This document shows positions 15,203 to 23,619 of a stretch of 32,471 nucleotides of DNA, piece by piece. The stretch covers positions 1 through 32,471 of the forward strand of contig NZ_CAJXIV010000038.1 of the NCBI RefSeq assembly GCF_913054185.1. The letters run 5' to 3'. The position numbers were made by a program, and so were the translations under genes. This DNA comes from an uncultured Shimia sp. (GTDB lineage Bacteria > Pseudomonadota > Alphaproteobacteria > Rhodobacterales > Rhodobacteraceae). Numbering within the stretch: the first letter of the stretch is position 1; each line of letters opens with the position of its first letter. Under the pieces are notes generated by a model, which was not told where the DNA came from, ran no database searches, and was given only the letters and a program-made list of their open reading frames with translations.

Positions 15203-17511
15203 CCGCGCAAACGCTCCACCGCCATCAGCACACATTCCGGTGTTGCCGGCGCGTCCAGACGTGGGCATTCCGCGTAATCCGCCACCGAGGCCACCGCCAT
15301 GCCAAGTGCTTCAAAGACACAGATCGGCAGCATAAACGGTGGTTCGCCCACCGCTTTGGAGCGCTTGATGGTCAACTCACGGTTCTCCGACCAGTCAGCC
15401 AGTTTGACGTTGAATTCACGCGGAACGTCGCCTGCCAATGGGATTTTATAGGTGCTTGGCGCATGGGTGCGCAGTTGGCCTTTGTCGTCCCATTTGAGCT
15501 CTTCGGTGGTCAGCCAGCCCATGCCCTGAACAAACGCACCCTCAATTTGGCCTTTGTCCAAGACAGGGTTCAGCGATTTGCCCACATCATGCAGCACGTC
15601 TGCACGGTCCACGCTGTATTCGCCGGTCAATGTGTCCACCGACACTTCGGCCACCGCCGCGCCATAGGCGTAGTAGTAAAACGGTCGGCCCTGACCCTTT
15701 TCGCGATCCCAATGGATTTTCGGTGTCTTGTAGAAGCCGGCTGCCCAAAGCTGTACGCGCGACATATAGGCTTGTTTGATGAACTCGCCGAAGGTGAAGG
15801 TCTGATCGCCCACATGCACCTGGTTGGGCGCAAACTCGACCAAAAGCGCTTCCACATCAAAGTGGTCACAAGCCCACCGCACCAACCGCTCTTTAATCTG
15901 CTCACAAGCATTCAGCGCCGCCATGCCGTTCAGATCAGTGCCGGAACTTGCCGCTGTGGCGGAAGTGTTGGGCACTTTTTCCGTGGTGGTCTTGGTGATT
16001 TTGATGGCGTCGAAATCCACCTGAAACGCTTCGGCCACAACCTGAGCAATTTTGGTATTGAGCCCTTGGCCCATCTCGGTGCCGCCATGGTTCAGCATGA
16101 TGGAGCCGTCATTGTAGATGTGCACCAGCGCACCGGCTTGATTGTACCAGGTGGCCGTGAAGCTGATGCCAAATTTCACCGGCGTGAGCGAGAGGCCTTT
16201 GCGGATGATGCCGCCTTTGGCGTTGTGTTCCAACACGGCCTTACGGCGGGCTTGATAATCGGACGTTTGCTCCAACTCCTCCACCAGACGCGGCATGACA
16301 TTGTCTTCCACCGTCTGGTGATAAGGCGTCAGATTGCGGTCGGTGTCGCCGTAGAAGTTCGCTTTGCGCACCTCCAGCGGGTCTTTTCCCAGCTTATAGG
16401 CAATCTCTTCCATCATACGTTCCGCTGCAACCACACCCTGCGGGCCACCAAAGCCACGGAAAGCGGTGTTGGAGACCGTGTTGGTCTTCATCGGGCGGCT
16501 TTGTAGTTTTACGTGCGGGTAGAAATACGCGTTGTCCGCGTGAAACAGCGCCCGGTCGGTCACTGGCCCTGACAGATCCGAGGTCCAGCCACAGCGCGCG
16601 GCAAAAGTGTTGTCCACCGCTTGGATCGCGCCGTCGTCGTCAAAAGCCACGTCATAATCAACGACAAAATCGTGCCGCTTGCCGGTTGTTTCCATGTCCT
16701 GATCGCGGTCCGGACGGATTTTCACCGCGCGCTGCCATTTCTTCGCAGCCATCGCAGCCACAGCGCAGAACTGGTTCATCTGGCTTTCTTTGCCGCCAAA
16801 CCCGCCGCCCATGCGGCGCACGTTCACAACAACAGCGTTGGAGGGCACGCCCAAGACATGCGCCACCATATGCTGCGCTTCGCTCGGGTGTTGCGTCGAG
16901 GAATGCACGATCACATCGTCATCTTCACCAGGCATGGCAAAGGCAATATGGCCTTCCAGATACATGTGGTCCTGACCGCCAATGCGCATGTGACCCTGGA
17001 TACGATGGGCCGCAGCGGCTTGCCCTTCGGCCACATCACCACGTTTCAATGTCATCGGCGGGGTGACATGCGGGTATCCCTTGGCCACGGCCTCGTCAGC
17101 CTCGATCACATGCGGGAGTGGCGTGTAGTCAATCTTGGCCAGTTCCACCGCCCGGCGGGCGATGTCGCGGCTCTCAGCGACCACCGCAAAGAGCACCTGC
17201 CCCCAGAATTCCACCTTCTCGGTGGCAAACAGTGGTTCGTCATGACGGCCTGTGGGGCTCACGTCGTTCACGCCAGGCACATCCTCGGCCGTCAGCACCC
17301 CAACCACGCCGGGCGCGGCGCGCACGGCGGAGAGGTCCATGGAATTGATGGTCGCATGGGCCACTTTGGCGGTGCCAAAATAGGCATGCAGCGTGCCAAT
17401 GGGTTCGGCAATGTCGTCGCAATAGTCTGCTGCGCCAGAGACATGTTTGATCGCACTGTCGTGGATCAGATCAGTGTGGGCGGAGCCGCGGATGGAGACA
17501 GTCTGTTTCAT
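15199..17511 (-). CDS. xdhB: Xanthine dehydrogenase, molybdopterin-binding subunit
   Basis: This 770-residue subunit carries the molybdenum site that hydroxylates hypoxanthine and xanthine to urate. GGGFGGKESQ places the purine-binding Glu at 242 (Glu802 in the bovine enzyme). TAFRGFGGPQG gives Arg352 (bovine Arg880), and KAVGEPPFML supplies the catalytic base Glu723 (bovine Glu1261). The Glu/Arg pair is what separates xanthine dehydrogenase from aldehyde oxidase, so purine specificity is well supported. AAGGAG overlaps the xdhA stop and precedes the start by 7 nt. It partners with XdhA in a heterotetramer of the Rhodobacter capsulatus type. Confidence 0.96.
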   Translation of the reverse strand: MKQTVSIRGSAHTDLIHDSAIKHVSGAADYCDDIAEPIGTLHAYFGTAKVAHATINSMDLSAVRAAPGVVGVLTAEDVPGVNDVSPTGRHDEPLFATEKVEFWGQVLFAVVAESRDIARRAVELAKIDYTPLPHVIEADEAVAKGYPHVTPPMTLKRGDVAEGQAAAAHRIQGHMRIGGQDHMYLEGHIAFAMPGEDDDVIVHSSTQHPSEAQHMVAHVLGVPSNAVVVNVRRMGGGFGGKESQMNQFCAVAAMAAKKWQRAVKIRPDRDQDMETTGKRHDFVVDYDVAFDDDGAIQAVDNTFAARCGWTSDLSGPVTDRALFHADNAYFYPHVKLQSRPMKTNTVSNTAFRGFGGPQGVVAAERMMEEIAYKLGKDPLEVRKANFYGDTDRNLTPYHQTVEDNVMPRLVEELEQTSDYQARRKAVLEHNAKGGIIRKGLSLTPVKFGISFTATWYNQAGALVHIYNDGSIMLNHGGTEMGQGLNTKIAQVVAEAFQVDFDAIKITKTTTEKVPNTSATAASSGTDLNGMAALNACEQIKERLVRWACDHFDVEALLVEFAPNQVHVGDQTFTFGEFIKQAYMSRVQLWAAGFYKTPKIHWDREKGQGRPFYYYAYGAAVAEVSVDTLTGEYSVDRADVLHDVGKSLNPVLDKGQIEGAFVQGMGWLTTEELKWDDKGQLRTHAPSTYKIPLAGDVPREFNVKLADWSENRELTIKRSKAVGEPPFMLPICVFEALGMAVASVADYAECPRLDAPATPECVLMAVERLRG

Positions 17512-17522
17512 TCTATTTCTCC

Positions 17523-18974
17523 TTACGCGCTGGCCAGGCGGGCGGTGTCGCCATTGGTTTCATGCCAAAAACGGCGGAACAGGTTTTGTGCCACTTTCAT
17601 GCGGTAATCCGCACTGGCCCGCATGTCGGTCAACGGTTGGAAATCCTCAGGCAGTTTGGTTGATGCTGCCACCAACGTGGCTTCACTCCACGGCTGCCCT
17701 ACCAGCGCGGCTTCGGCGGCGGCGGCACGTTTTGGCGTGGCGGCCATGCCCCCAAAGGCCAGCACAGCTGTGGTGATCATACCATTTTCGACCTGTACAG
17801 TCATGCCCACAGCCACGGAGGAGATATCCTCATCCCGGCGTTTGGAGATTTTATATGCCGCGTGATGACCGGTGGAGACACGTGGAATGGTGATGCTCTC
17901 AACAAATTCGCCAGCCGCGCGGTCCTGCTTGCCGTAAGCGATAAAGAACTCTTCCAGTAGAACCACCCGACGGTTTGCCCCTTTGCGCAGCGTGATTGAT
18001 GCGCCCAATGCAATCAATACCGGTGGCGTGTCGCCAATTGGCGAGCCGTTGGCAATATTGCCACCCACAGTGCCCATATTGCGCACCTGCCAACCAGCGA
18101 TGCGATCCCAGTAGTCGCTCAGATGCGGGTAATGCTCCGCAATCACATCTTGGGCTTCAGTATAGGTCACACCGGCACCCATGGTCACGGCATCCTCGGT
18201 GACGGCAATTTCTTTGAGGCCGTCCAACTGACCGATGAAAACCGCTGGCGACAGCTGTTTGAGAAACTTGGTCACCCAAAGCCCAACATCCGTCGAGCCG
18301 GCAACAATCGTCGCAGTGGGCTCCGTTTCCAGAACAGCGGCAAGGTCATCCACATCCGCAGGCAAAATGGCGCGGCTGTCGCCTTTGGCAACCTCAACCC
18401 GTTTGCCATCACGCAGACCGTTAAGCGCGGCCACAACGCTGTCACGCTCGGTTGTCAGATGTTCGGCCGACGGCGTGCCAAAATTGGTCACCTCCTGCGC
18501 GGCACGGATGATGGGCGCATAGCCGGTGCAACGGCACAGGTTGCCCTGCAACGCGGTTTCCACCTGCGTCACCGTTGGGTGTTCATGCTGCATCCAGAGC
18601 GCATAAAGTGACATGACAATGCCCGGCGTGCAGAAGCCACATTGGCTGCCATGGTGCTCGACCATGGCCTGTTGGACCGCCGACAAACGCCCATTGGGCC
18701 CGCCAAGGTACTCAATGGTCACCACGTGGCACCCATCCAAAGAAGCCAAGAACCGGATGCAGGCGTTCACGGTCTCATAGACCAAACCCGCAGCGGTCAA
18801 CCGCCCAACCAGAACAGTACAAGCCCCACAGTCGCCCTCGGCGCAGCCTTCCTTTGATCCGGTAAGTCGCTGATCTATACGCAGGAAATCCAGGAGCGTG
18901 TCATCCGCCCCAACGTCGTTTATCTCGATGGTCCGGCCATTGAGCAGGAAGGTGATGTGGCTACGGGTCTGCAT
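17523..18974 (-). CDS. xdhA: Xanthine dehydrogenase, iron-sulfur/FAD subunit
   Basis: The 483-residue subunit passes electrons from the molybdenum site to NAD+. The plant-type 2Fe-2S domain has Cys44, Cys49, Cys52 and Cys72 (EGCAEGDCGACTV). The second 2Fe-2S domain has Cys112, Cys115, Cys147 and Cys149 (QCGFCTPG and NLCRCTGYAPI). The FAD domain follows from about residue 185, with ATIVAGSTDVGLWVTK and MGTVGGNIANGSPIGDTPP. The start at 18974 is preceded by GAGG at 5 nt; the frame stays open to 19013 but without such a site. It is first in xdhABC and divergent from a LysR gene. Confidence 0.95.
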   Translation of the reverse strand: MQTRSHITFLLNGRTIEINDVGADDTLLDFLRIDQRLTGSKEGCAEGDCGACTVLVGRLTAAGLVYETVNACIRFLASLDGCHVVTIEYLGGPNGRLSAVQQAMVEHHGSQCGFCTPGIVMSLYALWMQHEHPTVTQVETALQGNLCRCTGYAPIIRAAQEVTNFGTPSAEHLTTERDSVVAALNGLRDGKRVEVAKGDSRAILPADVDDLAAVLETEPTATIVAGSTDVGLWVTKFLKQLSPAVFIGQLDGLKEIAVTEDAVTMGAGVTYTEAQDVIAEHYPHLSDYWDRIAGWQVRNMGTVGGNIANGSPIGDTPPVLIALGASITLRKGANRRVVLLEEFFIAYGKQDRAAGEFVESITIPRVSTGHHAAYKISKRRDEDISSVAVGMTVQVENGMITTAVLAFGGMAATPKRAAAAEAALVGQPWSEATLVAASTKLPEDFQPLTDMRASADYRMKVAQNLFRRFWHETNGDTARLASA

Positions 18975-19155
18975 CCGGTCCTCGCTTCTGGTAACTGTTG
19001 CGTAAACGGCCAAGGGCCAACGCCTTTGACAAAGTGTACGCCTGACCCCACTCTCAATGAAATGCGAGTTTTGGCAAATCTATTTCAACGATTTATTGAA
19101 AATCAAATTCCCTAACACGCGTTATTGAGGCAGTATCTCTAAAGGAGGCACTCTC
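18975..19155. promoter_or_regulatory. Divergent xdhA / lysR control region with LysR-type dyad
   Basis: A 181-bp AT-rich gap separates xdhA and the LysR gene. TTCAA, seven bases, TTGAA (19084-19100) forms an interrupted dyad. LysR proteins typically recognise such T-N11-A-containing sites in divergent regions. The lysR start has a strong AAAGGAGG. The binding is inferred from layout and dyad only. Confidence 0.5.
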
Positions 19156-20061
19156 ATGCCCTATCTGGAAAGCCTGCGAGTCTTTGTACGTGTGGTGGAG
19201 CTTGGCTCAATCACTTCCGGGGGGCGCGACCTGCGGCTGACCCCGGCCGTGGCCTCCAACCGCGTGAAAGAACTCGAGGGCCGCCTCGGTGTGCGCCTGT
19301 TCAACCGCACCACCCGCAATCTGTCCCCCACGGAAGTGGGCAAGGTGTTTTATGACCATGCCCGCAAAGTGATTGAAACGCTGGATGAAGCCGAGGCCGT
19401 GGTGGCCGGATTTTCAGACAAGCCGCGCGGCACCATCCGCGTGACCGCGCCACTTGGCGTTGGGCGCCGGATTGTTGCGCCATTGATCCCGGCCTTTGCC
19501 GACAAATACCCCAATGTGGACGTGCAGCTGCGCCTGTCAGACCGCAAAGTTGACCTGTTTGAGGACGGCTTGGACGTGGCTTTTGTGTTGGGCGAATTAA
19601 AAGACAGCAATCTCAAGCTGCGCAAAATTGCCGATTGTGACCGGGTTCTGGTGGCCGCGCCGGAATATCTGGAGGCGCATGGCACGCCGCAAACCCCGGA
19701 TGACCTGCTTGGAGATCACAATTGTTTACTGCTGCGGTTTCCACGCAGCCCCGAGTACTATTGGACGCTGCAAACCGACACCGGACTGCGCAAAATCGAG
19801 GCCAAGGGGCGGTATGATGCGGACGACGGTGATGTGCTGACCCAATGGGCCGTCGAAGGTGCGGGCATCGCCAACAAACCCCGTTTTGACGTGGCCCAGC
19901 ACCTCAAGAGTGGCGCGCTGGTGGAGGTTTTGGCCGACACACCACCCCTGCCCGCGTCGTTTGGGTGTCTGTATCCACACCGCAAACTACAAGACCCAAA
20001 AATCCGCCTGTTTGTAGATTTTGTCGCCACCGAAAGTCGCCAACGCATCGCGCAACTGTAG
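19156..20061 (+). CDS. LysR family transcriptional regulator
   Basis: The 301-residue protein has the N-terminal LysR winged helix-turn-helix (SLRVFVRVVELGSITSGGRD, then LRLTPAVASNRVKELEGRLGVRLFNRTTR) and a periplasmic-binding-protein-like effector domain (IRVTAPLGVGRRIVAPLIPA onward). Residues TPAVASNRVKELE form the recognition helix. A strong ribosome site AAAGGAGG lies just before the ATG. It is divergent from xdhABC, so it probably controls purine oxidation, perhaps responding to xanthine or urate; the ligand is not deducible. It ends 21 bp before the convergent GGDEF gene's stop. Confidence 0.92.
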   Translation: MPYLESLRVFVRVVELGSITSGGRDLRLTPAVASNRVKELEGRLGVRLFNRTTRNLSPTEVGKVFYDHARKVIETLDEAEAVVAGFSDKPRGTIRVTAPLGVGRRIVAPLIPAFADKYPNVDVQLRLSDRKVDLFEDGLDVAFVLGELKDSNLKLRKIADCDRVLVAAPEYLEAHGTPQTPDDLLGDHNCLLLRFPRSPEYYWTLQTDTGLRKIEAKGRYDADDGDVLTQWAVEGAGIANKPRFDVAQHLKSGALVEVLADTPPLPASFGCLYPHRKLQDPKIRLFVDFVATESRQRIAQL

Positions 20062-20082
20062 CGCCACGCACATGCTGGTGGA

Positions 20083-21099
20083 TTAGTGATTGATCGCCAG
20101 AGGACTGTTTTCGCGCAACTTGGGTGTGTAGAGCGTGAAGGTGGCGCGGCCATCATGTTTGGACGCATAGAGCGCCATATCCGCATCATCCATCAGCTGC
20201 TCGGCAGAAGCAGACCCATTGCCGTCGTAGATCGCAATGCCCACACTGGCCGACACTTTGCATAGGGTGTCTTTGTACGCGACCGGACGCTCCACCTCTT
20301 TGATGATCCTGGTGCAGATGCGGCCTAGGATCTCTTCATCAATGGTGCCGTTGATCACCAGCACAAATTCATCTCCGCCAACACGGGCCACAACGTCGTC
20401 ACCCCGGCTGCTGTCGACCAGCACTTTGGCCACATGCTGCAACACAATGTCACCAGCTGCGTGGCCTTTGGTGTCGTTGACCTCTTTGAAAAAATCCAGA
20501 TCCACATGCAGCAAACCAAATGGTGTACGGTCTTCCACCATGCGCGGCAGAATGTGATCCAATGCGCGGCGATTTTTCAAGCCGGTCAGCGTGTCTGTGT
20601 AGGCCTGCTCCTCGGCCGCAATCTTCGCACCTTGCAGACGTTGATTGAGCTTCCGGTGCGCTTCCATGGCGGCAGATTTCGCCTCCACCAGATAGAGCAT
20701 CTCGATGGTCAGGTCGGTGGCCGCAAAATCAGACGCGCTCAGGGAGTACTCCTGCACCGCGTCCAGAATGGAAATCCCAAAGCTCAAATTCACAATGGCG
20801 CCGCCTTCGGCACAGGGCATCAACACGCCTTTGAGGCCGGTTTGTGGCTCCACACGTTTTTTCAGGTGCAGCTTCTTGCCAGCCGCCGCCAACAAGGTTT
20901 CCATCGAGGTGATGGAGTGCGGACGGTTCAGTTCAAACGCTTCCAGAAACCGGATCCCGAGGATGCTGTGCTCGCCATAAAGCTTGGTCACGGTTGGGCC
21001 GGCATGGGTGATTTTGCCAAATTTATCCAGACACACGTGCATTGGGCACAGTACATCCAGCGTTGCCAAAGTCTCGCTGTGGTCTTGCGTGTCGCTCAT
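20083..21099 (-). CDS. HNOBA-domain diguanylate cyclase (GGDEF) partner of the H-NOX-like protein
   Basis: The 338-residue protein begins with an HNOBA (heme-NO-binding-associated, PAS-like) domain at about residues 12-135: LCPMHVCLDKFGKITHAGPT, LGIRFLEAFELNRPHSIT, and LKGVLMPCAEGGAIVNLSFG. A short coiled-coil-like linker follows (EAKSAAMEAHRKLNQRLQGA), then a GGDEF domain with LTGLKNRRALD, HVDLDFFKEVND and VARVGGDEFVLV (241-245). The A-site is intact and the product-inhibition I-site RxxD is present as RGDD (232-235). An active, feedback-inhibited diguanylate cyclase making c-di-GMP is therefore expected. The ATG overlaps the H-NOX-like stop as ATGA. In animal guanylate cyclases HNOBA links the H-NOX sensor to the cyclase; here the sensor is a separate chain. 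Confidence 0.9.
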   Translation of the reverse strand: MSDTQDHSETLATLDVLCPMHVCLDKFGKITHAGPTVTKLYGEHSILGIRFLEAFELNRPHSITSMETLLAAAGKKLHLKKRVEPQTGLKGVLMPCAEGGAIVNLSFGISILDAVQEYSLSASDFAATDLTIEMLYLVEAKSAAMEAHRKLNQRLQGAKIAAEEQAYTDTLTGLKNRRALDHILPRMVEDRTPFGLLHVDLDFFKEVNDTKGHAAGDIVLQHVAKVLVDSSRGDDVVARVGGDEFVLVINGTIDEEILGRICTRIIKEVERPVAYKDTLCKVSASVGIAIYDGNGSASAEQLMDDADMALYASKHDGRATFTLYTPKLRENSPLAINH

Positions 21100-21683
21100 C
21101 CGGCCCGCGCCCCCAATTCAAACTCACGCCCGCTGGCAAAAGCCTGCTCCACCAATGTGATATCAATCACTTCGGCATCAGCCTGCGCTCCGCGATGCTC
21201 CAAAAATACAAGAGCGCCGTAGTCATCTGCCATGGTGCGCAAAATGCCAATCATCACATAACCAAAGCCGGCCTGTTCGCCTTTGCAGGTCAGGCTGAAC
21301 GACTCGGCGGAATGCTGGCGCACTTCCATCGACGGCAAGACGAGATCATCCACAGCCAGTTTGGCCCGATCCGGCAATTCATCCAGCGAATGCAGAAAAT
21401 CGACAAAATCGACACCACCAAACCGCAGCAATCTGCGCAGCGCTTCAACATTGGGGTGGGTCACGAGGTAGGTGCCGATATCCTCAAGCACAGTTTCTTC
21501 TGGCACGCCAATCAAGTCTTTGGCTGCCGCAATGAGATTTTCCGTGACGCTATCGTCGTAGTGCAACATGGCTTCAAAATCAGTGACTTCGACACCCGCG
21601 CGGCGAGTCACCTCTAGCCACCGCGACTGCCCATAGCTGTCGCGGACGAAGCACTGTATCGCCCTGTTGACCAACCCATGCAT
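21096..21683 (-). CDS. H-NOX (HNOB) domain protein lacking canonical heme-binding residues
   Basis: The 195-residue protein opens MHGLVNRAIQCFVRDSYG and continues through GTYLVTHPNVEALRRLLRFG and VDFVDFLHSLDELPDRAKLA, the H-NOX fold at its normal length. In Thermoanaerobacter H-NOX, heme is held by His102 and by Tyr131, Ser133 and Arg135 (YxSxR). At a constant offset of two residues these are Pro104, Cys133, Gly135 and Gln137 here. His98, one and a half helical turns earlier, is the nearest histidine. NO sensing through ordinary five-coordinate heme therefore looks unlikely. GAGGTG precedes the ATG. It is coupled by ATGA overlap to the HNOBA-GGDEF gene and presumably controls it. Confidence 0.88.
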   Translation of the reverse strand: MHGLVNRAIQCFVRDSYGQSRWLEVTRRAGVEVTDFEAMLHYDDSVTENLIAAAKDLIGVPEETVLEDIGTYLVTHPNVEALRRLLRFGGVDFVDFLHSLDELPDRAKLAVDDLVLPSMEVRQHSAESFSLTCKGEQAGFGYVMIGILRTMADDYGALVFLEHRGAQADAEVIDITLVEQAFASGREFELGARAG

Positions 21684-21702
21684 AGTTTCACCTCATTCGT
21701 CG

Positions 21703-21717
21703 TGGTCTATCAGACCA
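21703..21717. promoter_or_regulatory. Small inverted repeat upstream of the H-NOX-like gene
   Basis: TGGTCT and AGACCA are perfect arms around three bases, 20 bp before the H-NOX-like start codon in a gap of only 62 bp. It could be an operator or a leader stem. It is too short to choose, and it lacks a T-run that would make it a terminator for the upstream DUF4153 gene. Confidence 0.3.
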
Positions 21718-21745
21718 GACTCACCTTAAGATTTTCCCAACAACC

Positions 21746-23497
21746 TCAGAAGTCTGGGAATAATTCCAAATCCCCAATCCACAGTGAGCGCCGACTGCTG
21801 GGAGCAACCTCGTAGCGCCCCTGTAATATAGAGCGAACTTGCGTCACCGTCACCTCTTTGCCGCCAATTGGCGTCAAGAATTCCCCCACTGAGAGAGTCT
21901 CTCCGGAGAAATACAAGCTGTATACGTCATATTCATGCTCCTGCCCCGGGATAAACATCATGCCTTGCCTAATGTTGTCTTCCGGCAAAAACCTGCCAAG
22001 CACCAAAACGCAGCCCGGATCTGGCCGCGCGGCGCATTGAACGGCCCAGTCCCGCAACCGAAAATGCGGCCACGCCTGCAGCATTTCCACATCCACCGTG
22101 TCCCCCTCCGGGACAACCGTCAAATGGGCATAAACCTGTGCCGCCAGTGCGTCGGAGCCACGGCCCTCTTGCCCCCGCTCAAACTGCCAGGAGCTGCTCG
22201 CCGTCTCCGCCCGGAGCAACGCTGCCTGAAGAGCGGCATCTGTCTGTGCGGCACCGTCTTTCAGCTGTTCAACACCAACCTGCCCCGGCTTGCCCCAGTC
22301 ATGGGCCAATTCATACAACGCCATATCCACCAGGTCTGATGTGCCATTTTCAATGCGCGCCACTTGTGATCGGGTCGAGAGGAACTCCGCATTGAGCACA
22401 GGAGTTTGCCAGGCCGCCGCGACAAGAAACACAACAACAGCCGCCAGAATATTGGCCTGTCGAATACGCGCCATCCACGGCCCGCGCAGCACAACCGCCA
22501 GCGCATATGTCACGGCATACAGCGCCACAATGGCAGACGTGGCCGCAGCCGCCAACCGCGCCGGGGTCCAGCCATATTGCGCCACCCGCAGCGACAACGC
22601 GTAAACCGCCAGCCCGGCAATCACCGGCAACAAGAGCGCCAAAGCACCCGTGCACAGGCGCATCCACCGAGAGTGCACCGCATCCGCATCGCTGCGATCA
22701 ATCGAGATACTGACAAGGCTGATCATGGCCAACCCAACACACAGCAACGTGGCTGTGCGGCTTAGACTGCCAAACAGGCTGCCCGGGTTTTGTGCCAGCG
22801 CCGCCACCACAAACACCAGAACCACCACCAACACAATTGGCACCAGCAAACGCAGGAGCCGCAGCACCAGAAACGGCGACAGGTATTCGCGCATCTCATG
22901 CACCACCGACAAGCCAAGCCCCAGCGCCAGGCCGGTGATGACAAACGGCACACCGTCGATGTCAATAATATCTTCAATGATGGTGAGCCCAACAATCTCC
23001 AAAAGCGCGTGGCTCATGAACAAAACCGCCCAGCACAACATCGCAAACAGCCACCCAGCCGAGTAGCGCACCAAAATGCTCCAACTCACATCAAACAGAT
23101 GGCCGTAGTCGCGCAAACTGTGATGATCACGTAAAAGCGCCGCCGCAAAAGGGGTGCCAATGGAGATAAACACCCCCCACGCCATAATTGAATGCCCCGC
23201 CTCAGCAAAGGCATCAAGCGTGTCAAACCGCCAACCGGCCCAAGTCAGCAAACCCGCCGCCAAAGCTGACAGCCACAGCGCTGGCATCGCGGCACGTGCC
23301 ACACGGTATGGGCCGCTCAAACCCAGCAACACGGCAAAGAAGCCCGAAACAAAAGAGGTCACTGCCAAATAGACATGCGGGTGCGTAATGACATCGGGGA
23401 GATGGTCCACCAATGCCCAAATCGCCAACCCGGCGATGGCCCCAACACTGGCCATTTCCACGCGCCCGGTGACGTTGCGCCCGTCCTGAGTGTGCAT
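21746..23497 (-). CDS. DUF4153 domain-containing integral membrane protein
   Basis: The 583-residue protein has about eleven or more hydrophobic segments in its first 375 residues. Examples are VGAIAGLAIWALVDHLPDVI, LVPIVLVVVLVFVVAALAQN and ILAAVVVFLVAAAW. A roughly 200-residue soluble C-terminus follows (LSTRSQVARIENGTSDLVDM onward), likely periplasmic. This matches DUF4153 proteins, whose function is unknown. The start ATG 23495-23497 has GGAGG 5 nt upstream; a TTG at 23512 is in frame but lies before that site. The 122-bp gap before it shows no clear promoter boxes. It is followed after 62 bp by the H-NOX/GGDEF pair on the same strand, and co-transcription is possible. Confidence 0.8.
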   Translation of the reverse strand: MHTQDGRNVTGRVEMASVGAIAGLAIWALVDHLPDVITHPHVYLAVTSFVSGFFAVLLGLSGPYRVARAAMPALWLSALAAGLLTWAGWRFDTLDAFAEAGHSIMAWGVFISIGTPFAAALLRDHHSLRDYGHLFDVSWSILVRYSAGWLFAMLCWAVLFMSHALLEIVGLTIIEDIIDIDGVPFVITGLALGLGLSVVHEMREYLSPFLVLRLLRLLVPIVLVVVLVFVVAALAQNPGSLFGSLSRTATLLCVGLAMISLVSISIDRSDADAVHSRWMRLCTGALALLLPVIAGLAVYALSLRVAQYGWTPARLAAAATSAIVALYAVTYALAVVLRGPWMARIRQANILAAVVVFLVAAAWQTPVLNAEFLSTRSQVARIENGTSDLVDMALYELAHDWGKPGQVGVEQLKDGAAQTDAALQAALLRAETASSSWQFERGQEGRGSDALAAQVYAHLTVVPEGDTVDVEMLQAWPHFRLRDWAVQCAARPDPGCVLVLGRFLPEDNIRQGMMFIPGQEHEYDVYSLYFSGETLSVGEFLTPIGGKEVTVTQVRSILQGRYEVAPSSRRSLWIGDLELFPDF

Positions 23498-23619
23498 GGT
23501 ACCCTCCTGCAACCCTGTTGGGCGTTTATAGCGAGGAGCGTTTCAAAAACAATGATTTATAACAAAATCCGCATGTGTCAATTCTGGCAGGTTGCCGACC
23601 CCAAAACTGCATAATCCGG

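Noticed and set aside
15463..16506. 347-codon plus-strand frame inside xdhB
   Set aside because: Mirror frame of a well-conserved subunit. No recognisable motif or ribosome site.
16621..17607. 328-codon plus-strand frame opposite xdhB and xdhA ends
   Set aside because: Crosses the xdhA/xdhB junction antisense; composition is typical of a shadow frame.
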